18,527 nt of DNA from Pseudomonadota bacterium (GTDB lineage Bacteria; Pseudomonadota; Zetaproteobacteria; Mariprofundales; Mariprofundaceae): assembly GCA_002401635.1 (NCBI GenBank), contig NVTQ01000034.1:1-18527 (forward strand), written 5' to 3'. This document shows, in pieces, positions 12,203-18,527 of the stretch (the stretch's first letter is position 1; the number at the start of each line of letters is the position of its first letter). A program made the translations under genes and the position numbers. The notes under the pieces are model-generated. The model worked only from the letters and a program-made list of their open reading frames with translations. It was not told the origin of the DNA and made no database searches.

Positions 12203-13612
12203 TTAGTAGTTATATGAAGCGTATGCTTCATAAGCGCTGAGTGAATCACTAACCTGATTACATTTTTTTTCAATGTAAGCTGATAAATCACTCTCCTCCC
12301 AGGCCGCACGAATTTTTTTTCGCCAATAAATCCATTTTGTACTTGCTGGCGCATCGGCACCCCAGCCAACCGTTTCCGCTCGACTAAAAAATTTCATAAA
12401 GGTATGCCGGTCCTTGATAATAAGATGATATTTATAGGCACGTATTGGTATTGCATTTAATTTTTTTCTAACTTTCGATAGCTTAATCCCTATCTTCATT
12501 TTTATTATTTTGATTGTTGCGGCATCTAAATTCTTATTTTTCCTAAGCTTGTCTCTTGCTTCATTTAGCTTTTTTCGTTGATAGAAGTCTTGTGAATATT
12601 TATGTTGAATTGAATCGTAAGTTTCACGAATCAACCGCCCCATTACACCTAATTCATGGACTGACAGCGTAACCCATTCGGGGGCACGAGCAGAGCAGCT
12701 AATTGCATACCGGTTTCCAATTACTTTTCCTTGATCGGCTTGACCATGCGCCTTGGTGATATATCCCGCTGCTTTTGCCATATACGCTCCGGCTGCATCA
12801 GCGTTTAAAATTTTTTCTAAATGAAAATATCCATTCCCCCATATCGATTCAATTCGTCTTGACCATGCTTTAAAGTGTTTAGGTTCTACGCGCCAATCTA
12901 TGAGCATATGTATATGTGGGTTATCTTCACCATTTTGATTTTGCGGAATCTCAACAACCCAACAGTAGCGCAATTTGTCAGGCCGATTACCGGATGTGTG
13001 CCCTGAAAGCTTCTCAACACGCCCCCCCACTTTATACTCCCACCCACGTTGGTACATTTTAACCATGCCGTCCATTGTGCGAGTGGCTTCTCTTTGAACG
13101 GTCGTTTCATTTTTTGCAATTTTTTCTCGTACCTCTTCGGTAAATGTACCGGTCGCAAAGGTCTTGTAACCCTGATATTTCATAGACATATACTCACAGC
13201 TTTCAGCAATTTTACGGGCACCACGGTCTGACAGCATTAAACTTGCTCTTTCACCGTCATTTAACGGCGGAGAGATTGACATTTCAGTGTTAACACGAGT
13301 ACGTATCCGGTATTGATCACACCAGTCTCTGTACTCGATCACAGTACACGAGCCAGGAGCATCAACCGGTTTTGATATTGCTGACATTTCAGTTTTTATT
13401 TTTTGGTGCTCTCGCCGGCTATTAGCGCCCAACTCACTAAACGGGCCTTCAGCAACACACGCCAAAGGAACCGGTAAATTTGAAAAATATTTACGACCAC
13501 GAAAGGCTTGTTTTTGTGCTTCTACAAGCAAGATATCGTATGTCGGACTTTTGGTGCCCTTGACTAGACTATTACAACCGGCTTCGCCGGTCGCCAAACA
13601 ATTATTAAGCAT
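12203..13612 (-). CDS. Rolling-circle replication initiator (HUH endonuclease), complete copy
   Basis: 469 residues, ATG at 13612 with GGAG eight bases upstream, overlapping the previous stop by eight bases. Motif 1 is about residues 150-158 (TFATGTFTE), the metal-binding HUH motif is NPHIHMLIDW (His233, His235), and the catalytic region is YMAKAAGYITKA with Tyr277, Lys280, Tyr284 and Lys287. Two tyrosines, each with a following lysine, fit the phiX174 gpA/phage replication class, which nicks, stays covalently bound and terminates with the second tyrosine. The C-terminal ~130 residues are basic and helical without helicase motifs, so host helicase would be needed. It implies rolling-circle replication through single-stranded DNA. 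Confidence 0.9.
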   Translation of the reverse strand: MLNNCLATGEAGCNSLVKGTKSPTYDILLVEAQKQAFRGRKYFSNLPVPLACVAEGPFSELGANSRREHQKIKTEMSAISKPVDAPGSCTVIEYRDWCDQYRIRTRVNTEMSISPPLNDGERASLMLSDRGARKIAESCEYMSMKYQGYKTFATGTFTEEVREKIAKNETTVQREATRTMDGMVKMYQRGWEYKVGGRVEKLSGHTSGNRPDKLRYCWVVEIPQNQNGEDNPHIHMLIDWRVEPKHFKAWSRRIESIWGNGYFHLEKILNADAAGAYMAKAAGYITKAHGQADQGKVIGNRYAISCSARAPEWVTLSVHELGVMGRLIRETYDSIQHKYSQDFYQRKKLNEARDKLRKNKNLDAATIKIIKMKIGIKLSKVRKKLNAIPIRAYKYHLIIKDRHTFMKFFSRAETVGWGADAPASTKWIYWRKKIRAAWEESDLSAYIEKKCNQVSDSLSAYEAYASYNY

Positions 13613-13949
13613 CGTTAAACTCCAAGTGATTTAAGCCCACAGAAACTAATGACGCTATATAGCTATTAATTTCACCTATTTTTTCTGTGTCGCAATCACC
13701 GGAAAGAATAGCGTTTCTTTTTATTATATTTTTTTTTAAATCAATTATGTGCGCTTGGGATAGCTCGATAAGTAGCGTTGTATTTTTTAGTTTATTATGC
13801 ATATTATTATTCCGTTTATCTGATAAAAATTCACAGTGACTTATCAATGGTATTAGGATTAAAAAAAAACTTAAAAATACTAAACCATCAAAATTATTCA
13901 CTGTTTTTAATTTCAACCGTATAATTATTTTTAATATCAAGCGCTTCAT
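13605..13949 (-). CDS. Small single-span membrane protein, unknown function (copy B)
   Basis: Identical to the protein at 1073-1417: basic N-terminus, one hydrophobic span, polar tail. Start has GGTGGG upstream, lies 56 bases inside the preceding gene, and the stop overlaps the complete replication gene. Confidence 0.55.
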   Translation of the reverse strand: MKRLILKIIIRLKLKTVNNFDGLVFLSFFLILIPLISHCEFLSDKRNNNMHNKLKNTTLLIELSQAHIIDLKKNIIKRNAILSGDCDTEKIGEINSYIASLVSVGLNHLEFNDA

Positions 13950-14220
13950 TGGCTAAACCCACCAGGCAGATTGCAATATTTTTACAGAAATTTGCATCCA
14001 TATCAGACCATGAACGCTTGACATCAATTACGTTTAACTTTGATTTTCTTTCCAGATAGTAAATTGCAGAATTATAATATTTTGACCAATTACAACAGAG
14101 GTACGATTCACCAGCGCTAGAAATTTCCATTAGTGATTTTTTCCCACCGAAACTTACAATAAATTTACACGCTGACTCATATTCCAAATATTTCAGTAAG
14201 TCTTTTTTATTTTTATTCAC
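13894..14220 (-). CDS. Small soluble protein, unknown function (copy B)
   Basis: Identical to the protein at 1362-1688. GTG at 14220 follows GGGGG by five bases; TTG at 14232 is an alternative. Early gene between the Cox-like regulator and the replication block. Confidence 0.6.
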   Translation of the reverse strand: MNKNKKDLLKYLEYESACKFIVSFGGKKSLMEISSAGESYLCCNWSKYYNSAIYYLERKSKLNVIDVKRSWSDMDANFCKNIAICLVGLANEALDIKNNYTVEIKNSE

Positions 14221-14236
14221 ACAAGCCCCCAAGAAA

Positions 14237-14434
14237 TTAGTATTTTCTTTCTAATGCTTGCTTCATTAGAAGCGCGTTATTGATAAAAATCTTTTCACTG
14301 TCATTTTTTCTAGGCTTTAAAGGATACTCTCCAGCACTTGCCCTTTGTGATACCGCACGAACAGACAGCCCTGTTCTTTTGGCAAACTCACGAATTGTTA
14401 GGTATGGGGTATCTAATTGGATAGTTACAGGCAT
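14237..14434 (-). CDS. Cox/Cro-like DNA-binding regulator (copy B)
   Basis: Identical to 1705-1902. This copy heads the complete leftward operon that runs through the intact replication and virion genes down to 4652, so it is the one whose operon is fully visible. Start ATG at 14434 follows GGAGGG by nine bases. Confidence 0.75.
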   Translation of the reverse strand: MPVTIQLDTPYLTIREFAKRTGLSVRAVSQRASAGEYPLKPRKNDSEKIFINNALLMKQALERKY

Positions 14435-14483
14435 TGGCTGGGTCCCTCCAAATATGTATACTAGAGCAGATAAGCGCATATGA

Positions 14484-14498
14484 GTCACAACAAGTGAC
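14484..14498. promoter_or_regulatory. Operator-like inverted repeat in the genetic switch (copy B)
   Basis: GTCAC-AACAA-GTGAC, same as 1952-1966, overlapping the -35 of the repressor promoter. Confidence 0.5.
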
Positions 14499-14523
14499 AT
14501 ATACGAGCCATTAATGGCATAAT
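14494..14523 (+). promoter_or_regulatory. Sigma70-like promoter for repressor-integrase (copy B)
   Basis: GTGACA, 18-bp spacer, CATAAT; same as 1962-1991. Confidence 0.55.
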
Positions 14524-14557
14524 AAATTACACGTACATGCTAGTCAAGGAAATTTTT

Positions 14558-14878
14558 GTGGGTATAGGTGAAAAAATAAGACACATACGTGTTAGTGAAA
14601 AACTAACCCAAATAGAATTTACCCAACTGACAGGTATTAAGCTTCGTACATTAAGGGGATATGAGAGCGAGTCACGCACAGAAATCAGCGTTAAAGAAAT
14701 ACTTAAAATAACCACCCATGAGCGCTTTGAAAAATATATATTTTTTTTAATGACTGACAAAGAAACAACTGCATTAAAAGATGAAGAATTCTTAGAGCTA
14801 TTTGAAAACTTGGATAAGGAAAAGAGCAATCAAGCCTTGGATTTTATGAAATTTTTACTCGGCAAGTCTCACGATTAA
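14558..14878 (+). CDS. P2 C-type lysogeny repressor (copy B)
   Basis: Identical to 2026-2346. GTG start after AAGGA. XRE helix-turn-helix in the first 40 residues and a P2 C-like middle. Divergent from the Cox-like gene at 14237-14434. Confidence 0.8.
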   Translation: MGIGEKIRHIRVSEKLTQIEFTQLTGIKLRTLRGYESESRTEISVKEILKITTHERFEKYIFFLMTDKETTALKDEEFLELFENLDKEKSNQALDFMKFLLGKSHD

Positions 14879-15019
14879 AATTTCGAAGGTATTTTTTTTA
14901 GCCTTGCTTCTTTTTTTGTTTGATGGCTCTTTAAGCTTTAGGAGAAATACTGAAAATATTTTTTTTTGTTTGCTAGAAAGTTTTTTATAGTTATTTAAGG
15001 CAACCTTTGCGGACTCCAT
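14855..15019 (-). CDS. 54-residue basic protein antisense between repressor and integrase (copy B)
   Basis: Identical frame and AAGGAGGTGG ribosome site as at 2323-2487. Overlaps the last 24 bases of the repressor gene on the other strand. Confidence 0.65.
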   Translation of the reverse strand: MESAKVALNNYKKLSSKQKKIFSVFLLKLKEPSNKKRSKAKKNTFEILIVRLAE

Positions 15020-15100
15020 GCTTCCACCTCCTTTTTTTTCAAAACTAAGCTAAAAAAAGGCAGGTGTCAATCATTAACTAACACTATAGTGGGCTTGAAC

Positions 15101-16198
15101 ATGAGCATAACAAAAACAAATCAAGGTTACCTAGTCAATACTCGCCCTAACGGTCACAGCGGCCCAAGATTTAGGCGTACATTTAAATCCCACGCTGAAG
15201 CAAAGGCATTTCAAAAGCACATAAACGCAACACACAAAGAGACAACAGACTGGGAAAAACCTAAAACGGATAATCGTAAGCTATCTGATATTGCTAAAGA
15301 TTGGCACACGTATCACGGCCATACTATAGGCTCTGGTGAAAAAAGACTCCAACAATTAGAAGCTACAGCAGAATCTTTAGGTGATCCTCTCGCTATAAAA
15401 ATAGATCCAAAAGATTTTTTAGTGTACCGCAGAAAAAGACTTGAGGATGGTATAACTGAAAATCATCTAAACCACGAATTATCCTACCTAAAATCAGCTT
15501 TTAATGAACTTATACGAGTTGATGCTTGGAACCTTCCTAATCCATATGGAAAAATTAAAAAACTAAAAATGGATGAAAGAGAACTGTATTTTTTAACATT
15601 GGAAGAAATCGAAAGTTTATTATTAGAAATCAACCAAGGGAGAAATAAAGATACACTTGTTATTACCAAAATATGCCTGTCTATAGGCTGTAGATGGGGT
15701 GAAGCACAAAACCTTAGAGCAGAACAGATACACCATGGAAAAATCCACCTTACAAAGACAAAAAACTCCAAAAATCGTAGCGTTCCAATATCTGACCAAT
15801 TAGCTAACGAAATTTTTATAAACCGCCCCAGCAGAGGACAACTTTTTGTTAGTGCTTGGGAGTCGTTCGAAAATGCTATAAACCGCTCTGACATACAGCT
15901 ACCACGAGGCCAAATGACACACGTTTTAAGGCACACTTTCGCTAGTCACTTTGTAATGGATGGCGGAAATATACTTAAGCTAAAAGACATACTGGGCCAC
16001 AAAACTATTCAAATGACCATGATTTACGCGAAGCTGTCACCTAGCCATCTAGCAACCGCAATCAAATGTAATCCATTAGCAATATTAGCCCGCCCCAGTA
16101 AAGACAAGAGTGAAACAGAGAACGAGGTAAACTTAAGTAAGGCGGGCCAATTGCGGGCCAATTCCGACAATTTAGAAATTAATCAAAGTGCTCACTAA
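15101..16198 (+). CDS. int: P2-type tyrosine integrase (copy B)
   Basis: Identical to 2569-3666: catalytic Arg198, His274, Arg277, His300 and Tyr309 all present. The start ATG is at 15101. Its 3' end carries two arm-type repeats at 16143-16163. Confidence 0.93.
   Translation: MSITKTNQGYLVNTRPNGHSGPRFRRTFKSHAEAKAFQKHINATHKETTDWEKPKTDNRKLSDIAKDWHTYHGHTIGSGEKRLQQLEATAESLGDPLAIKIDPKDFLVYRRKRLEDGITENHLNHELSYLKSAFNELIRVDAWNLPNPYGKIKKLKMDERELYFLTLEEIESLLLEINQGRNKDTLVITKICLSIGCRWGEAQNLRAEQIHHGKIHLTKTKNSKNRSVPISDQLANEIFINRPSRGQLFVSAWESFENAINRSDIQLPRGQMTHVLRHTFASHFVMDGGNILKLKDILGHKTIQMTMIYAKLSPSHLATAIKCNPLAILARPSKDKSETENEVNLSKAGQLRANSDNLEINQSAH
16143..16163 (+). repeat. Integrase arm-type direct repeats, P side (copy B)
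   Basis: CGGGCCAATT at 16143-16152 and 16154-16163, inside the 3' end of int, as in copy A. Confidence 0.6.
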
Positions 16199-16241
16199 CA
16201 TCTAACCCACTCATAAGACATTGATTTATATCGAAAATAAA

Positions 16242-16298
16242 TGGTGCCCGGGAGCGGACTTGAACCGCTACGACCGTGAAGTCGGGAGATTTTAAGTC
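16242..16298 (-). other. attP: attP core: 3' part of tRNA-Leu(UAA) (copy B)
   Basis: Same 57-base tRNA-Leu 3' segment as 3710-3766. Again there is no tRNA 5' half beside it, so this junction is phage-to-phage, not phage-to-host. Confidence 0.8.
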
Positions 16299-16391
16299 GT
16301 CTAAATCTACCTTTTAAATCAATAACTTACAATAAAATCAGTAACTTAAGCACTCATCTATACTTGTTTCCGCTTATGTATACTGACAAGT

Positions 16392-16422
16392 CGGGCCAAT
16401 TTCGGGCCAATTTCGGGCCATA
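16392..16422 (+). repeat. Integrase arm-type direct repeats, P' side (copy B)
   Basis: Two full CGGGCCAATT and one partial copy at an 11-bp period, as at 3860-3890. Confidence 0.6.
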
Positions 16423-16549
16423 ACCATGAATAGAATCTATACAAGAAATATAATTTCATTATCAAATGATAAATCATAATACAGAGTATTTTGGCTAAAA
16501 CTATACCAATAAGTTGATATGCCGTGTGTTTATAACTATATTCCTGTAA

Positions 16550-16578
16550 TTGACCACATTGTAAATCAACTTTATTAT
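16550..16578 (+). promoter_or_regulatory. Sigma70-like promoter for the leader RNA and orphan gene (copy B)
   Basis: TTGACC, 17-bp spacer, TATTAT; same as 4018-4046. Confidence 0.6.
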
Positions 16579-16585
16579 AAGTGTG

Positions 16586-16797
16586 CTGCAATACGCAGTG
16601 AAGGGTCCTACGAAACTCTTCAGTTTGCTCCACGAGAGCCACTATCAACCGCCAGCGGTTTTTATGCTCAAACTTTCCAGCTTTATGGTTGGGGGAAGTT
16701 CTGTCACTTTTTTATTTTAGAGTGATAGGACAGCTCGTGGGCTGCTTTCGTAGGCTTCTCCTGGCCACCCTTTTTGGTGGCTTCTGATTATTCTTAA
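16586..16797 (+). ncRNA. Structured leader RNA / candidate small RNA (copy B)
   Basis: Same nested pairings as copy A: outer helix 16607-16615 with 16746-16754, second helix 16630-16636 with 16734-16740, and terminator-like hairpin 16764-16781. Confidence 0.5.
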
Positions 16798-16817
16798 TAA
16801 TAGAAGGAAGCTATAGT

Positions 16818-17159
16818 ATGCCTGATTCTGATATATTCTCATTTCAAAGTTTTGTAGAACGCTTCAGCGTGGAAAACCTGAGATTTTCTTCAATGGATGA
16901 TGCAGTTGGAAATACTGTATCTATTGAACATCTATTAACTATTTTAAAAACACACCGGCCAACCCAAAAAACGAGTAGAGAGGAAATAGTAGGAACATAC
17001 GTTTATTACACTGGCCTATGGGAAAAGAACCTAACTACAAATAATTTAAATACCCAGATTCAAAAAATCGTTGACCGTGGTGGAAAATTTGAACGTCAAT
17101 CAGCACTAATGTTAGCAATAGAACAAAGGGACGAGTTCAAGAAAGACCTCAAGGTCTGA
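16818..17159 (+). CDS. Orphan 113-residue protein next to attP (copy B)
   Basis: Identical to 4286-4627, with the same AAGGAAG ribosome site and downstream terminator. Function unknown; position beside attP suggests a lysogenic accessory gene. Confidence 0.75.
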   Translation: MPDSDIFSFQSFVERFSVENLRFSSMDDAVGNTVSIEHLLTILKTHRPTQKTSREEIVGTYVYYTGLWEKNLTTNNLNTQIQKIVDRGGKFERQSALMLAIEQRDEFKKDLKV

Positions 17160-17164
17160 GAAAG

Positions 17165-17185
17165 TGGCCCTTTCGGGCCATTTTT
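17165..17185 (+). terminator. Intrinsic terminator, convergent gene end (copy B)
   Basis: TGGCCC-TTTC-GGGCCA stem plus TTTTT, same as 4633-4653. Confidence 0.75.
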
Positions 17186-18155
17186 ACTTTGGCAATGTTT
17201 GATAAATATTAGTGCCATAAGCGCTATAGAGATCACCTGAAAAATCAAACAATACCCCCCAAGGGTTTGAACTTGACTCATCGCTGATGGGTATACCGCA
17301 AGGCTTAAAATTAATGCCATCGTCACTGTACATGATCGCTTGAGCCTCAATAAAAACGTATAACAACTCATTGAATACAAATAATGAATTTATTTGTGTG
17401 TTTGAGCTTGGCAAGTTGTACCACAACCTAGGCGTATGATCGATTACACCGCTGCCGTCCAACGCCATTGGAAACAAACTTGTTGAAGAACCCACATACA
17501 AACGCCCTAAAAAAACTGCCTGGGATTTAAGCTCGCCAGGATCGACCGGGCCGAAACTATCAACACGAATCCAATTTGAGGCTCCATCTTCACTCACGAA
17601 AATTACAGGACCGGCTTCATTATCTGTCAAAAAAACAAAGGTGTTTTGATCAACATAAAAACGGATTGCTTGTAATTCGGCTATTGTCAATTCATCATTT
17701 GTAGGGAAAAAAACTTGCCCCCACGTATCACCGTTATTTGTAGATCGATAAAAAAAATTATCATTCACCGCCGCCACAATAACGCCGTTAAAATTAGTAG
17801 CCAAGGACCTAGGGCTTACTTGGGGTATACGCTCAGTCCACACATCGCCGTTACTGTCGCTGGTGTACAGACCTCGATTTGAGGCACCAGGGTTAGCACA
17901 ACCAAGCACCAATCTATCGTTAACACCTAAAAGTGACAATGGGTTAAATGGTGCCGGTATCTCTTCGATAATTTTATTAAATTCGTAGCGTAGTAATCGA
18001 GGAGCGGAGTTTGAACCATTCCCGATAAACCAAAAATCATTCAGAATCGCGGAACATGTAAGCTCCTCCGTATCTGAAAAATTTAAATGAATACGTATAA
18101 AATTTAAATCACTAATAGCATTATTAGATTCGGCTCTAAAATTATTGATGGGCAT
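17184..18155 (-). CDS. Asp-box beta-propeller protein, probable receptor-binding spike (copy B)
   Basis: Same 323-residue protein as 4652-5623 except Pro at residue 229 in place of Ser (G17471 versus A4939). Asp-box motifs unchanged. Confidence 0.7.
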   Translation of the reverse strand: MPINNFRAESNNAISDLNFIRIHLNFSDTEELTCSAILNDFWFIGNGSNSAPRLLRYEFNKIIEEIPAPFNPLSLLGVNDRLVLGCANPGASNRGLYTSDSNGDVWTERIPQVSPRSLATNFNGVIVAAVNDNFFYRSTNNGDTWGQVFFPTNDELTIAELQAIRFYVDQNTFVFLTDNEAGPVIFVSEDGASNWIRVDSFGPVDPGELKSQAVFLGRLYVGSSTSLFPMALDGSGVIDHTPRLWYNLPSSNTQINSLFVFNELLYVFIEAQAIMYSDDGINFKPCGIPISDESSSNPWGVLFDFSGDLYSAYGTNIYQTLPK

Positions 18156-18162
18156 TTAACAC

Positions 18163-18403
18163 CTACACTAGTTTATACGCATTGTGAAAAATAGATGGGT
18201 CGAGTGTCTTCCCATTTTCGATTTTTGCCATCGCCACAAGTAATGATATCTTATCTTGGGGTGTCACTATTTTGCTAAAACTATTTTTATCAATTATTTT
18301 TGACACGCTATTAATATAAGTCTTTGTATCATTGTTATCTTCTGGCGGTGCCCATCTGTAGATAATGTCTTTTATCGTGTCTATGCCCTTTTTCCGGTAC
18401 GAT
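18163..18403 (-). CDS. Muralytic virion protein, copy B, 5' end lost at chimeric junction
   Basis: C-terminal ~80 residues of the protein at 5631-6083. The gene is interrupted at 18403 where the sequence changes to eukaryote-like DNA, so the membrane anchor and the first conserved motifs are missing. This is most likely a joining artefact rather than a biological truncation. Confidence 0.75.
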
Positions 18404-18497
18404 CGACACTGCGTTTGTGTACGAAAACGAGGTTGAGGTTGGACAGGGAATTGCCAACTCCATCAAGGCAGGAGTGGTCAAGCGGGAGGATTTATGG
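18404..18497 (+). CDS. Exon fragment of a eukaryote-type aldo-keto reductase
   Basis: In the frame beginning ATC at 18402 the sequence reads IDTAFVYENEVEVGQGI, then KAGVVKREDLW. This is the conserved aldo-keto reductase start, with the catalytic Asp (IDTA) and Tyr (VYENE) and the EVGxxI helix, in the longer KREDLW form common in animals, fungi and plants. Right after TGG (18495-18497) comes GTAAGC, a good 5' splice donor, and the frame stops three codons later, as expected for an intron. The first two bases of the Ile codon lie in the GAT shared with phage. It is more GC-rich than the phage. It is not part of the phage. Confidence 0.75.
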
Positions 18498-18527
18498 GTA
18501 AGCATTTAACTAAGCAGCTCTGATGTG
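18498..18527 (+). other. Probable start of a eukaryotic intron
   Basis: GTAAGC at 18498-18503 directly follows the aldo-keto reductase exon. The remaining bases have no continuing frame. Too short to say more. Confidence 0.5.

Larger units (their letters stand above)
1..18403. mobile_element. Temperate tailless phage, ~1.47 tandem unit lengths of 12,532 bp
   Basis: Bases 1-18403 are one phage genome read past its own circle: every gene between 1 and 5871 reappears 12,532 bp later. The unit has integrase, repressor, Cox-like regulator, attP, HUH replication protein and a virion gene block, but no tail, terminase or packaging ATPase genes. Neither attP copy has a whole tRNA beside it, so no host junction is in the window. 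The array is therefore a concatemer of the circular form, the interior of a tandem lysogen, or an assembly overrun of a circular molecule. The window starts inside the replication gene and the phage part ends at a chimeric junction at 18403/18404. Confidence 0.85.
12533..18403 (+). repeat. Direct repeat, copy B (5871 bp)
   Basis: Second copy of the segment at 1-5871. It stops abruptly at 18403 inside the muralytic enzyme gene, where copy A continues as phage but copy B changes to unrelated, eukaryote-like sequence. The two differences seen against copy A are listed there. Confidence 0.95.

Noticed and set aside
4652..13612. Filamentous (inovirus) phage
   Set aside because: HUH replicase and small size fit, but there is no Zot-type ATPase, no tiny major coat protein with signal peptide, and there are jelly-roll-like and lysozyme-like virion proteins.
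18398..18407. GATC ligation chimera at the phage/eukaryote junction
   Set aside because: GATC spans the join, but the phage copy A reads GATT there, so a restriction-ligation origin would need a site the phage does not have.

Overview
The window is almost entirely one small temperate, probably tailless bacteriophage (prophage or circular replicative form), present as about one and a half head-to-tail copies. The unit is 12,532 bp: bases 1-5871 recur at 12533-18403 in the same orientation with only two differences that I found (883/13415, synonymous in the replication gene; 4939/17471, Ser229Pro in the spike candidate). The last ~124 bases (18404-18527) are not phage. They read as one exon of an animal/fungal-type aldo-keto reductase ending at a GTAAGC splice donor, so the contig probably comes from a eukaryote-associated sample and is chimeric at 18403/18404. 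The phage host is probably a Gram-negative, low-GC gammaproteobacterium. I infer this from strong Shine-Dalgarno sites, a P2-like integrase, repressor and Cox set, and an attachment site matching the 3' part of a tRNA-Leu(UAA).

Layout of one unit: a divergent switch lies near 1902-2026 (second copy 14434-14558). To the right run a P2 C-like repressor and a P2-type tyrosine integrase, then an attP core flanked by integrase-arm-like direct repeats. After attP comes a sigma70-like promoter, a structured leader RNA with a terminator-like hairpin, and a 113-aa orphan gene closed by an intrinsic terminator. A 54-codon gene with a near-perfect ribosome site sits antisense between repressor and integrase.

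To the left, all on the minus strand, runs one long lytic operon: Cox-like regulator, two small overlapping unknown genes, an HUH rolling-circle replication protein, an internal-protein candidate, a transglutaminase-fold protein, a lysine-rich protein, three small basic or membrane proteins, a conserved small protein with an unusual start, a basic/acidic membrane protein, two jelly-roll-like capsid candidates, a beta-sandwich vertex candidate, a membrane-anchored muralytic enzyme, and an Asp-box spike candidate.

No tail genes, no terminase and no P-loop packaging ATPase are visible. An HUH replicase plus small beta-rich capsid proteins, several membrane proteins and a virion-type lysozyme suggest an icosahedral, possibly membrane-containing phage of the general FLiP / ssDNA tailless kind, but carrying a P2-style lysogeny module. 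The combination, and the RNA-led orphan gene next to attP, are the most interesting parts. Virion assignments are by sequence feel and context, not by search.
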